From: Nitrosomonas sp.
GTDB taxonomy: Bacteria; Pseudomonadota; Gammaproteobacteria; Burkholderiales; Nitrosomonadaceae
NCBI RefSeq assembly: GCF_019635155.1
Contig: NZ_JAHBZY010000017.1
Span: forward strand, 1-64,000
Length of the DNA: 64,000 nucleotides
Direction of reading: 5' to 3'
The translations under genes were made by a program, and so were the position numbers. The notes below the pieces were generated by a model. It was not told the DNA's origin. It searched no databases and saw only the letters and a list, made by a program, of their open reading frames with translations. Shown in pieces: positions 46,938 through 54,801 of the stretch (positions are counted from its first letter, which is position 1; each line of letters starts with the position of its first letter).

Positions 46938-46953
46938 CCATATTTTTATATGG
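46938..46953. promoter_or_regulatory. Inverted repeat upstream of brnT (possible BrnA operator)
   Basis: CCATAT-TTTT-ATATGG is a 16-bp palindrome 33 bp before the brnT ATG. BrnA antitoxins bind palindromes in their own promoter, so this is a candidate autoregulatory site. Confidence 0.4.
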
Positions 46954-46985
46954 AACCTGATTTGTCGATATGCTAAGCTGATTCC

Positions 46986-47276
46986 ATGAAGAAAGCCCGG
47001 TTTGAGTGGAACGCGGATAAGGATGCCGAGAATCAGAAGAAACACGGCGTAGCTTTTTCCTTGGCGCAATATGCTTTCGCTGATCCTAACCGTGTTATCG
47101 CCGAGGATATTGCACATAGCGAAACGGAAAAGCGTTATTTTTGTTTCGGTGCGGTTGAAGGTGGCATTCTGACCGTCCGCTTTACCTATCGCGGTGGCGT
47201 AATTCGTATATTTGGCGCCGGTTATTGGCGAAAAGGAAAGATAATTTATGAGCAAGAAAATCAAGTACCAGGATGA
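46986..47276 (+). CDS. brnT: BrnT-family ribonuclease toxin
   Basis: The 96-residue protein has the BrnT pattern: FEWNADKDAENQKKHGVAFS at the start, SETEKRYFCFGAVEGGILTV, and FTYRGGVIRIFGAGYWRKGK. It is a RelE-like mRNA interferase. The end of the gene overlaps the antitoxin start by 29 nt (47248-47276). The order toxin then antitoxin is typical of BrnT-BrnA. Confidence 0.85.
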   Translation: MKKARFEWNADKDAENQKKHGVAFSLAQYAFADPNRVIAEDIAHSETEKRYFCFGAVEGGILTVRFTYRGGVIRIFGAGYWRKGKIIYEQENQVPG

Positions 47277-47514
47277 GCCGATTGAAGCCAGAATCATTGA
47301 AGATTTTCTGCCCTCGCCCGAGCAGCTTGCTTTCCGGGAAGAGGGGGTGAAGGTGACGATTGCGCTCAGTAAGAAAAGTGTTGAATTCTTCAAAGCGGAA
47401 GCAGCGAAACACCATACGCAATATCAGCGCATGATTCGAAATCTGATTGATAGCTATGTCGATGCCTACGACAAGCCTCCAGTATCAGACTCCGCTTTAA
47501 CCGAACAAGAATAA
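47248..47514 (+). CDS. brnA: BrnA-family antitoxin
   Basis: The 88-residue protein has an unstructured N terminus (KYQDEPIEARIIEDFLPSPE) and a ribbon-helix-helix part (VKVTIALSKKSVEFFKAEAA, HHTQYQRMIRNLIDSYVDAY). It neutralises the upstream BrnT and should bind the operon promoter. The overlap with brnT means that toxin and antitoxin translation are linked. Confidence 0.83.
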   Translation: MSKKIKYQDEPIEARIIEDFLPSPEQLAFREEGVKVTIALSKKSVEFFKAEAAKHHTQYQRMIRNLIDSYVDAYDKPPVSDSALTEQE

Positions 47515-47528
47515 ACTTGCTGGGGGAA

Positions 47529-47560
47529 AGTCGTCCGAATAAGCCTGTATCATCCAGGAC
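47529..47560. repeat. Worn REP-like element
   Basis: GTCGTCCGAATAAGCCTG followed by TATCATCCAGGAC keeps the layout of the 46824 palindrome (CCGAATAAGC...CATCC) with several changes. It lies 14 bp after the BrnA stop. Confidence 0.45.
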
Positions 47561-47774
47561 TAAACCCCCATACAACAACAGTTGAGTCCAACCCACCATT
47601 CGATTGATAAACAATTTAGACGATCTACATATTTCTCACGGAAATTTTGTGTGATAATCAATTTGCCTTCTGGAACTGCCAGGAAATTTCTCTACAATAA
47701 AACAATAAATTAATCTTTCTTGATCACCCGGAAGCGGGTTCTTCGAAGTTCAACTTTATCGTAAGGTGATAACT

Positions 47775-48479
47775 ATGACTCCTTTTATGGGCGAATTGAT
47801 CGGTACTTTTATTCTAGTTTTATTGGGTAACGGTGTGGTTGCCAATGTCGTGCTGAATAAGTCCAAAGGCAATAATGCCGGGTGGTTAACCATTGCCGCC
47901 GGTTGGGGAATTGCGCTTTTCGTGGCCGTTTATGCCGTGGCTGCTTCCAGCGGCGCGCATTTAAACCCTGCGGTGAGTGTCGGTCTCGCTGCGGCAGGAA
48001 AGTTTGCATGGGATGCGGTGCCGGTTTATGCGTTGGGGCAAATGCTGGGCGCGATGTTGGGTGCTTTGGTGGTATGGATTACCTACCGTCAGCATTTTGA
48101 TGCAACGACCGATCCGGACATGCAGCTTGCGGCATTTTGTACAGGGCCGGCAATCCGGGGCCCATTCAATAACATCATTACGGAAGCGGTCGGCACATTC
48201 ATGCTGGTGTTCGGCGTGATGATGATGGCTGCGCCGCAGGAAGGCCTGGGCACATTGAATGCTTTACCGGCTGCTCTGCTATTATTTGGTATCGGCTTAT
48301 CTCTCGGCGGCCCGACCGGTTTTGCGGTTAATCCCGCGCGTGATCTGGGGCCACGCATTATGCATGCAATTCTCCCGATGGCCAACAAACGCGATAGTGA
48401 TTGGGGTTATGCGTATGTCCCTGTTGTCGGCGGCATTGCCGGCGGATTGATTGCAGCGGTGGTTTATTCGATGCTGTAG
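47775..48479 (+). CDS. Aquaporin/MIP-family channel (glycerol-facilitator-like)
   Basis: From ATG 47775 (AAGGTGAT upstream) the 234-residue protein has six hydrophobic helices and the two NPA boxes HLNPAVSVGL and AVNPARDLGPR. The Asp after the second NPAR favours the glycerol-facilitator branch over strict water channels. It would pass glycerol, urea or other small neutral solutes across the inner membrane. No glycerol kinase gene is nearby. Confidence 0.93.
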   Translation: MTPFMGELIGTFILVLLGNGVVANVVLNKSKGNNAGWLTIAAGWGIALFVAVYAVAASSGAHLNPAVSVGLAAAGKFAWDAVPVYALGQMLGAMLGALVVWITYRQHFDATTDPDMQLAAFCTGPAIRGPFNNIITEAVGTFMLVFGVMMMAAPQEGLGTLNALPAALLLFGIGLSLGGPTGFAVNPARDLGPRIMHAILPMANKRDSDWGYAYVPVVGGIAGGLIAAVVYSML

Positions 48480-48542
48480 CGCTTTTTTCGGTAGATCGTA
48501 TTAAAACAAAGATAGTTCTGCTAATGCTATCAATGATGCCGG

Positions 48543-48576
48543 GCAAGTAGCCTAGATAAGCTTGCGACACCCAGGG
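48543..48576. repeat. REP-like element, diverged
   Basis: GCAAGTAGCCTAGATAAGC then TTGCGACACCCAGGG parallels the 46819-46848 unit (GCAAGTAGCCCGGATAAGC...) in its first half almost base for base. The second arm has decayed. Confidence 0.6.
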
Positions 48577-48596
48577 AATCCATTTCAAACTAGAAT

Positions 48597-48634
48597 TCGC
48601 ATCGCACAAAATCCGATTTTCCGGTGCGATGCGA
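48597..48634. repeat. Perfect 11-bp stem palindrome
   Basis: TCGCATCGCAC (48597-48607) is exactly repeated in reverse complement at 48624-48634, with a 16-nt loop that itself can fold (AAAAT/ATTTT). It stands 118 bp after the aquaporin gene. It might be a transcription terminator (though no T-run follows) or a second repeat family. Confidence 0.6.
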
Positions 48635-48685
48635 GCAATAAAACCTGCGAATTTCTTTCATAAACCCAATGTTGGAGGGAATTCC

Positions 48686-48879
48686 ATGAATAGGCGAATG
48701 ATCGCTCTTATTGGACGTGAGAGTGATGGCTATGTTTCATTCTGCCCGGAACTTGACGTCGCCAGTCAAGGCAGTACCGTTCATGAAGCAAGGGAAAATT
48801 TACGGTAAGCTTTAGAGCAGTTTTTGAAACTGTGTCGACAGAAGAAATTCAACAACGCGGTTGCAAGCAGCTCGGATAG
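48686..48879 (+). pseudogene. Decayed HicB-like antitoxin gene
   Basis: From ATG 48686 (GGAGGGA site) the frame reads MNRRMIALIGRESDGYVSFC and PELDVASQGSTVHEAREN, a clear HicB start, then LR and TAA at 48806-48808. Past the stop the frame continues as ALEQF, and a further one-base shift restores ETVSTEEIQQRG, typical of the HicB C terminus. So one nonsense change and one frameshift disable it. No hicA toxin is recognised beside it. Confidence 0.78.
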
Positions 48880-48980
48880 GTCACTTTTTGCGGTGTTATG
48901 TAAATCATAAGTAATCTTCTATAACAAAAAAATCAATCAATAAAATTCTACTGATCATGTCCGATCGTGGTAGTTTTTAT

Positions 48981-49009
48981 TTGACACAGCGTACGCTCTA
49001 ACGTACGCT
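48981..49009 (+). promoter_or_regulatory. Promoter and operator of yefM-yoeB
   Basis: TTGACA (48981-48986) and TACGCT (49004-49009) have 17-bp spacing. AGCGTACG (48988-48995) and its reverse complement CGTACGCT (49002-49009) overlap the -10 region, an arrangement expected for antitoxin-mediated autorepression. Confidence 0.65.
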
Positions 49010-49028
49010 AATTGTTTGGAGGTTTATT

Positions 49029-49271
49029 ATGACGATAATAAATGCTACGGAAGCCAGGGCCAAGCTTTACAGTTTGATCGACGAAGCTGCTGAAACGCAT
49101 CAGCCGATAGTTATAAAGGGTAAAAGATCGAATGCGGTGTTGTTGTCCGAAGCGGATTGGAATGCGATCAACGAGACGCTGCATTTGCTTTCGATTCCCG
49201 GTATGCGTGATTCCATCGTCGAAGGGATGGCGATGGATGTGAGTGAATGCAGCAAGGATTTGGATTGGTAG
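49029..49271 (+). CDS. yefM: YefM/Phd-type antitoxin
   Basis: The 80-residue protein matches the Phd/YefM family: TIINATEARAKLYSLIDEAA at the start, then QPIVIKGKRSNAVLLSEADW and the acidic C terminus DVSECSKDLDW that would bind toxin. It binds the palindrome in its own promoter with YoeB. The stop is adjacent to the toxin ATG (49272) with no gap. Confidence 0.9.
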   Translation: MTIINATEARAKLYSLIDEAAETHQPIVIKGKRSNAVLLSEADWNAINETLHLLSIPGMRDSIVEGMAMDVSECSKDLDW

Positions 49272-49532
49272 ATGTGGGCGCTTGTGTTTACTCACCAAGC
49301 TAAAAAAGATGCTAGAAAATTAGCCGCAGCAGGTTTTAAATTGGCAGCGCAAGGCTTATTGAATGTGATCCAACAAAACCCTTACCAAAATCCGCCGCCA
49401 TACGAGAAACTGGTGGGGGATTTATCTGGTGCATACTCTCGACGTATTAACATTCAACACCGGTTGGTTTATCAGGTACTTGAAGCCGAGAAGGTTGTTA
49501 AAGTTTTGCGCATGTGGACACACTATGAGTGA
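49272..49532 (+). CDS. yoeB: YoeB-family mRNA interferase toxin
   Basis: The 86-residue protein has the YoeB ends: WALVFTHQAKKDARKLAAAG and the C-terminal catalytic part RRINIQHRLVYQV and KVLRMWTHYE. YoeB cuts ribosome-bound mRNA. The catalytic Glu/Arg/His set is preserved by eye. It is paired with the YefM antitoxin and probably functional. Confidence 0.9.
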   Translation: MWALVFTHQAKKDARKLAAAGFKLAAQGLLNVIQQNPYQNPPPYEKLVGDLSGAYSRRINIQHRLVYQVLEAEKVVKVLRMWTHYE

Positions 49533-49559
49533 AATTTATTGAATCATTTCAGCTAGTAA

Positions 49560-49584
49560 CCCGAATGAGTCCGCGTCGTTCGGG
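49560..49584. repeat. REP-like palindrome (CCGAATGAGT variant)
   Basis: CCCGAA (49560-49565) and TTCGGG (49579-49584) frame TGAGTCCGCGTCG. The preceding AGTAA matches the GTAG of other copies. It lies 27 bp after the yoeB stop, between two oppositely oriented genes. Confidence 0.55.
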
Positions 49585-49600
49585 ATTTAATCGGCAAGGA

Positions 49601-50320
49601 CTACATCCGCCACACCAGCAAGGCTTGCGCGACATTTTCTTCGACGTTGGAGCCCAGTTTATGGCTCCAGTATTGCCACTCGGTGCCAACAAAGACTTTC
49701 TTTGATTTTTTCAGCAGCAATTCGCCGATGTCGTAGCGAACTTGGATTTGACTGAAAAACCACGCATGGACTTGTCCGAATTGGTTGCGGCGTTCGCCGA
49801 TATATTCCGCATGACCTTCGATGCTGAAATTGGCTTTGAACAGTTTGAAAGGATACTGGCCATTGATATCGATCATGAAGCTGTTGTTTTCTTTGACTGC
49901 GCGATCGCTGTAATCGATATACGAGGTGATATCGGCGTTTAGAAATGTAAAACCCGGAAAGTCCCAGGAAATACGTAGCCCTGGTAAATACTTCAACACG
50001 CCGGGTGTGGGCGCCCAGTTAACACCCATGAGCAACCCAATATCCTTGATGGGACCGAGTGCAAGATCGACCCCGGTGAGTTTACTCAAACTGAGGCTGC
50101 CATAATATTCACCGTAATAATCCATTTTTCCTTGATGCGGCATCAGGGTGTCAAAGAATAGAAAGTTGTTGCCATAGCGCCAGCCGTTGATATGCTGAAA
50201 AGTAACTATCGAAGTATCGACTTGCTGTTGCTGCAAAAAGGGTTGTTTCAATTTGCCGAATTGATAATGCAGTTCGGTGATGCTCCAATCGAGGCTGAAA
50301 GCGTTAGTTGAAAACGGCAT
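49601..50320 (-). CDS. Tsx-like nucleoside-channel outer-membrane protein, probably with damaged start
   Basis: The 239-residue frame has the OmpK/Tsx family pattern (TFQHINGWRYGNNFLFFDTL, MDYYGEYYGSLSLSKLTG, VGTEWQYWSHKLGSN) and ends in an aromatic-rich strand. The ATG at 50320 would give only MPFSTNAFS as leader. In frame upstream, from 50371, lie codons for a good signal sequence (CKNPTRQLFLFIGLFL) but no ATG, GTG or TTG: a GTC stands at 50369-50371 next to an in-frame stop. So the start codon may have mutated, or translation starts at 50320 with a truncated leader. Confidence 0.7.
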   Translation of the reverse strand: MPFSTNAFSLDWSITELHYQFGKLKQPFLQQQQVDTSIVTFQHINGWRYGNNFLFFDTLMPHQGKMDYYGEYYGSLSLSKLTGVDLALGPIKDIGLLMGVNWAPTPGVLKYLPGLRISWDFPGFTFLNADITSYIDYSDRAVKENNSFMIDINGQYPFKLFKANFSIEGHAEYIGERRNQFGQVHAWFFSQIQVRYDIGELLLKKSKKVFVGTEWQYWSHKLGSNVEENVAQALLVWRM

Positions 50321-50462
50321 CAGAAAAAGGCCGATAAATAGAAATAACTGCCGAGTCGGGTTTTTGCAGACTTATTTTTTATGTGCTTGTCAGTGTCAAT
50401 GAATGTGCTGTAACTCGAGTTGTCTTAGCCAGTCAATACCTTGGTGAGCCGCCGCAGCAAGC

Positions 50463-52496
50463 TTATTGCCCGAGAGCTTTCTCGATTGTTTGCTTGAACT
50501 CCTGGATGTCGAATGGTTTGGTGATGTATGCATCAAATCCGGCATTCATGCTTTTCTCGATATCTTCGACCATCGACGCGGCACTCAATGCGATAACCGG
50601 TGTTTTTGCCAGCGTGGGGTGTGTGCGGATAATTCGTATTGCATCGATGCCGCTCATTCCGGGTAAATTAATGTCCATCAAAATAAGTTGCGGCAGCTCT
50701 TTCTCCGCCGTCTCCAAACCAAGCTCAGCGGTCGTTTCGGTTAGTAATTCTATACCCGGAAACCACGATATTATTTCTTTCATCAGTTCTTGATTGAAAA
50801 GATTATCTTCGACACAAAGAATCTTTGCTTTCATAGCTTTCGTTTCGGTAATGCCGGTTGCCGGTTGTGCTGCGGGTAAGTCAGGCTGGTCAATATTGCC
50901 GGTAGCTTGGGGAAATTCGAGCCAAAACTCGGAACCGACTCCGGCGGTGCTTGCAAATTCTATTTTGCCATTCATTGACTCGACCAGGTTCTTGGTAATG
51001 GCTAAGCCGATTCCGGTGCCTTCGATTTGGCTGTTTTCCGCGCCGATGCGATTGAAAGGCTGAAAAAGCTGTTCCTGCTTATCTTGCGGGATGCCGATGC
51101 CGGTATCGGTTATCGACAACCGGATTTTTTCATCAGCGGTTTCCCGGTAACTGACGGTAACACGCCCGTCTTTCCGGTTATATTTGATGGCGTTGGAAAC
51201 CAGATTTAAAACAATTTGTTTCAGACATTTAGGATCGGCCCATACAAATAGTTTGGGATCGCCGGGGTGATCAACCGATAGTGCAACACCGTGCGCTTTC
51301 GCTAAAGGTTGCGCCAATACCAAGCATTCGTCGAGTATATCGGGAACGGAAACCTGTTCCAGCTTCAATTCAAATTTGCCTGCGTCGATTTTTGCCAGAT
51401 CCAGAACTTCATTGATGAGCGCCAATAAATGCTGACCGCTGTTCATAATATGTTTTACATATTGTTTTTCAGTGTCGTTTGCCGCATTCATGCCCAAATC
51501 CAGCAGTTGTCCGAAACCCAGAATGGCATTTAATGGGGTGCGTAATTCATGGCTCATGCGGGACAGGAATTCCGATTTGGCGCGATTGGCTTTTTCCGCA
51601 GCTTGTTTGGCTTCCATCAAGATCTGTTTTTGACGGTTTTGTGCATTAAGCCAGCCCCAAACCGTAAACCCGATCATTATGGAAAAAACGATACCGCCGA
51701 TCCATACCGCATATGAAAACTTCGATGATTGAACCCAGCCGCCTTTCGGGGTGGCGCCGAGTTGCCAGGTGCCATTGGGTAGAATAACTTCCATCGTGAT
51801 CGGTTGCCGCTCAAACAACGAAGAATCACCAAAAAATACGGCCCCTTCGGGGCCAGAGCCATCTGCGCCGCGTATTGCTAATGCTATAGCGCTTTTCACA
51901 TCATCGGAAATTCCCGCATTGGCAAAAAGTGTATCCGCATTAATGACAAGGCTGGCAACGCCCCAGTAACTTCCATCCTGGTTGTCCGGTGTATTAATCC
52001 ATATCGGTGTTAAGCTGAGGAAGGCAAAATTTCCTTCGACCAGCTTTAACGGTCCTGAAATTACGGTTTTCCGCGAAAGCATTGCGCGCTCGACTGGCGG
52101 CCATTGATCGGGATTATCACGGTATACCAGACCGATCGCCATTTCGTTACCTTTGATCGGAAAAATATGATTTAACACATTATTGGGTGCTAAACCGATA
52201 TTGCGGACGCTGGTTCTACCACGCAATAACTCTGCGCCGATAATCTGAAATTCAGCTTCGGTAAAATGAGGGTATGCTTTTACCAAACTGACCAATCCTC
52301 TGGTCAGGTAGAGATTGGCGTTAACTTCAGACTCCAAGCGCGATCGCACCTGACTCAAGTGATCGACGACTTCGGCGTGTAAATCTTTCTGAAATCGCGC
52401 TTGTTCCAGCCTGCCAAGCGCAGTCACTATTAGCAATAGAAAAACAGTAACTGTTATGGCAATCCACGTAGAGTTGGATAAGATTTTCATACGCAC
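50463..52496 (-). CDS. Hybrid sensor histidine kinase with CHASE and receiver domains
   Basis: The 677-residue protein has an N-terminal helix (WIAITVTVFLLLIVTALGRL), a periplasmic CHASE-type domain (about 35-260), a second helix near 265-285, HisKA with phosphorylated His in FLSRMSHELRTPLNAILGFG, HATPase (DTGIGIPQDKQEQLFQPFNR and GTGIGLAITKN) and a C-terminal receiver (Asp in LILMDINLPGMSG). It senses an unknown extracytoplasmic ligand and relays phosphate internally. No cognate regulator gene is adjacent. Confidence 0.92.
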   Translation of the reverse strand: MRMKILSNSTWIAITVTVFLLLIVTALGRLEQARFQKDLHAEVVDHLSQVRSRLESEVNANLYLTRGLVSLVKAYPHFTEAEFQIIGAELLRGRTSVRNIGLAPNNVLNHIFPIKGNEMAIGLVYRDNPDQWPPVERAMLSRKTVISGPLKLVEGNFAFLSLTPIWINTPDNQDGSYWGVASLVINADTLFANAGISDDVKSAIALAIRGADGSGPEGAVFFGDSSLFERQPITMEVILPNGTWQLGATPKGGWVQSSKFSYAVWIGGIVFSIMIGFTVWGWLNAQNRQKQILMEAKQAAEKANRAKSEFLSRMSHELRTPLNAILGFGQLLDLGMNAANDTEKQYVKHIMNSGQHLLALINEVLDLAKIDAGKFELKLEQVSVPDILDECLVLAQPLAKAHGVALSVDHPGDPKLFVWADPKCLKQIVLNLVSNAIKYNRKDGRVTVSYRETADEKIRLSITDTGIGIPQDKQEQLFQPFNRIGAENSQIEGTGIGLAITKNLVESMNGKIEFASTAGVGSEFWLEFPQATGNIDQPDLPAAQPATGITETKAMKAKILCVEDNLFNQELMKEIISWFPGIELLTETTAELGLETAEKELPQLILMDINLPGMSGIDAIRIIRTHPTLAKTPVIALSAASMVEDIEKSMNAGFDAYITKPFDIQEFKQTIEKALGQ

Positions 52497-52990
52497 ATTG
52501 TCGTTATACGAAGATAAGCGCCGTGGTAGCTATCAGTTTAAGCATCAATAGGCTGTTAAAACGACCAACGCGAATGCAGTCGTTTCAATCCAAGAGGTTT
52601 TTTGATGATCTGCAAACGAAGAAGCTTGCACTCAATAAAATCCGGTTATATTAACAATTTTCCAATAATACTTGATAAACCGGGTGATGAGTGTAAAGTC
52701 TTTGTAGATTATTGATTAATAGTAAAAATATTATTTCTGTATGGATGGTATGCTGACAAAGTGAGTTCCGGTTATTTGAGATTAAGCTTGTTCAAATCGT
52801 GTGTCAGTGGCACGGCAAGATGCATTTCCTAGTGCTTGCGATTATCGATGCGCTCCATGTCAGCTTTCACTTGGAATAGTGACGCCTTGTGCTAACATTC
52901 TGAACGGTTTTCGGTAAGCGCAGCCGAGTAAGTGATATGTTGGTGTGCTACGAATATTGATGAATTTATCAATGATTGGGGGAAAACAAA
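52497..52990. other. Intergenic region without a recognised gene
   Basis: I find no credible open frame of useful size in these 494 bp. The sequence carries A+T-rich stretches (around 52660-52740) that could hold promoters for the histidine kinase (leftwards) and the small protein (rightwards). No palindrome stands out. Confidence 0.5.
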
Positions 52991-53104
52991 ATGTTGGATA
53001 AAATTATCTATGGTTCAGCGGCCATTTTAACGATTGTCGCTATTGCCTATGGCGGATCATGGTTGTATCAATTTCTAGTCGAATTCTTCAAAAAAACAAT
53101 GTAG
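52991..53104 (+). CDS. 37-residue single-helix membrane protein
   Basis: ATG 52991 follows GGGGGAAAACAAA and gives MLDKIIYGSAAILTIVAIAY, GGSWLYQFLVEF and FKKTM. There is one membrane helix (about residues 6-28) and a charged C-terminal tail. It lies 28 bp before an amidase gene, in the same direction. Size and position recall a holin or lysis accessory, but the sequence has no recognised motif. Confidence 0.55.
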   Translation: MLDKIIYGSAAILTIVAIAYGGSWLYQFLVEFFKKTM

Positions 53105-53132
53105 TTTAAAAATACTTCTGAGAAATATTCCA

Positions 53133-54014
53133 ATGCAGGTGCAGATCAATGAGGAATATATGATTCCTTTAGTCGCTGGCAATGCGGTCAGTAAAGGGTG
53201 GACCAGTGCGACACAACATCGGCCTATGGGAGTGACCTGGCACTGGACGGCATCGTGGGATTTGCAAGGTTGCCGGGACACCATCGGTGGCAGTCACCCT
53301 GCACAAAAGGGAATTGCTTCGGCGCACTACGGAGTGGGGCGGAGTTTTTCCGAAGGAATTGATCGCTATGTGTCGCTCGAAAACCGGTCATGGCATGCGG
53401 GCAAGAATCAACTTTTGCGATGGGATGGGCAACCTTCCAACGAGAATACCAAAGGTGCGCGCGCCACTGTCGGAGTTGAAACGGTGAATATCGGATATGC
53501 GCGTGACGGTGTCAAAGCCGATCCGGATTGGATCAAAGCGCATTCTCCCAATGGCAAGCAAGCGATGCTGATACAGTCTTGGACAGAACAACAGATTGAA
53601 ATGATGATTCAAGTCGGGCGTGAGATTATCGGGCGCTGGCCAACAATCACTTGGGAGAATCATCACGGTCATCACGATGCTTGTCCCGGATATAAAGTCG
53701 ATGTGGCGGGATTTCCGTTTGCACGGGTGCTGCGGGGAATTTACGGTAATCCTGATATTCCCGATATTTGGTCGCCGTTCTGGACTTCGGCGCAACGGCA
53801 GCGTGCACTCGTGAAGCTCGGCTATGATCTGGGCCGCTTCGGTCCTGGCGGCGACGGTGTTGATGGTGATTGGGGGCGCGCCAGCGACACGGCGCTCTCG
53901 GCATTCCAGAAACAAAATGGTTTGATCGTCAATGGCTATTGGACTACCTTTGTTTCAAGGGCTGTCTGGAATTTGCTGGTGGCTCGAGGTATGGATCCGG
54001 ATTCTTTGGTTTAG
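53133..54014 (+). CDS. N-acetylmuramoyl-L-alanine amidase with peptidoglycan-binding domain
   Basis: The 293-residue protein has an amidase_2 fold (GVTWHWTASWDLQGCRDTIG, SAHYGVGRSFSEGIDRYV, zinc-site HHGHHDACPGYKVD near 187-200) and a C-terminal PG_binding_1 domain (YDLGRFGPGGDGVDGDWGRA, SDTALSAFQKQNGLIVNGYW). No signal peptide is visible, as in phage endolysins. ATG 53160 (GAGGA 4 nt upstream) is an alternative start, 9 residues shorter. It hydrolyses the bond between muramic acid and L-alanine of the stem peptide. Confidence 0.87.
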   Translation: MQVQINEEYMIPLVAGNAVSKGWTSATQHRPMGVTWHWTASWDLQGCRDTIGGSHPAQKGIASAHYGVGRSFSEGIDRYVSLENRSWHAGKNQLLRWDGQPSNENTKGARATVGVETVNIGYARDGVKADPDWIKAHSPNGKQAMLIQSWTEQQIEMMIQVGREIIGRWPTITWENHHGHHDACPGYKVDVAGFPFARVLRGIYGNPDIPDIWSPFWTSAQRQRALVKLGYDLGRFGPGGDGVDGDWGRASDTALSAFQKQNGLIVNGYWTTFVSRAVWNLLVARGMDPDSLV

Positions 54015-54199
54015 CCGTTTGCGGTATTCGTCAGGATTCTCCGGGTTTCGATCCATGATTCGCTGGTAGGGGTGTGAGCAAACGGCTGCATGGGGTTGTT
54101 TGACAGTCCTGTCGGGCTTAAGTACACTGAAACTGGGCAGTGGTGCTTCACTGCATTTACGCCGAATATCCCTTCATCTACAGCGAGAAATTACATTCC

Positions 54200-54745
54200 A
54201 TGGATATCAATGCCATTCCTGTTGGCAGCAACGTGCCGAATACTGTCAATGTCATCATCGAAGTGCCGACCGGTGGGGAACCGGTTAAATACGAATTCGA
54301 TAAACAGTCCGGTGCGTTGTTTGTGGATCGCATATTGCATACGCCGATGCGCTATCCGGCCAATTATGGTTTTATTCCGCATACGCTATGTGATGACGGC
54401 GATCCACTTGATGCGCTGGTAATCGCTCGTTCACCTTTTCTCGCCGGTTGCGTGGTACGCGCCCGGCCGATTGCTTTGCTGCATCTCGAAGATGAGCATG
54501 GCGGAGATGAGAAACTGATTTGCGTGCCGGATAATAAGACTTTTCCGTATTACGCGCATGTTTGCGAGCGTGACGATTTGCCGGATATTGTATTTCAGCA
54601 GATTGAACACTTCTTTACGCATTACAAGGATCTCGAGCCGGAAAAATGGGTGCGTGTTGGTCATTGGGGAACTGCCGCTGAGGCGCGTGATATGGTCATG
54701 CGTGCCATCGAAATGGCAAATGCCGCGGATATGGGTGGAAAATAA
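54200..54745 (+). CDS. ppa: Inorganic pyrophosphatase, family I
   Basis: From ATG 54200 the 181-residue enzyme has EVPTGGEPVKYEFDKQSGAL, the metal site CDDGDPLDALV, RPIALLHLEDEHGGDEKLIC and YKDLEPEKWVRVGHWG. It hydrolyses pyrophosphate from biosynthetic reactions. The upstream in-frame ATG at 54140 would add 20 odd residues and is rejected. Confidence 0.95.
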   Translation: MDINAIPVGSNVPNTVNVIIEVPTGGEPVKYEFDKQSGALFVDRILHTPMRYPANYGFIPHTLCDDGDPLDALVIARSPFLAGCVVRARPIALLHLEDEHGGDEKLICVPDNKTFPYYAHVCERDDLPDIVFQQIEHFFTHYKDLEPEKWVRVGHWGTAAEARDMVMRAIEMANAADMGGK

Positions 54746-54801
54746 CGGAGCCGGATCGGCGTGCGCTGTCCGGATTGATTCATCAGCAGGGAGAGGCAAT
54801 C

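Noticed and set aside
46797..47393. 198-codon frame on the minus strand across brnT/brnA
   Set aside because: It overlaps two recognised toxin-antitoxin genes over most of its length and has no recognisable domain.
52800..52900. Short stretch resembling a transposase fragment before the small membrane protein
   Set aside because: No frame of more than about 20 residues gives a recognisable transposase motif and there are no inverted ends.
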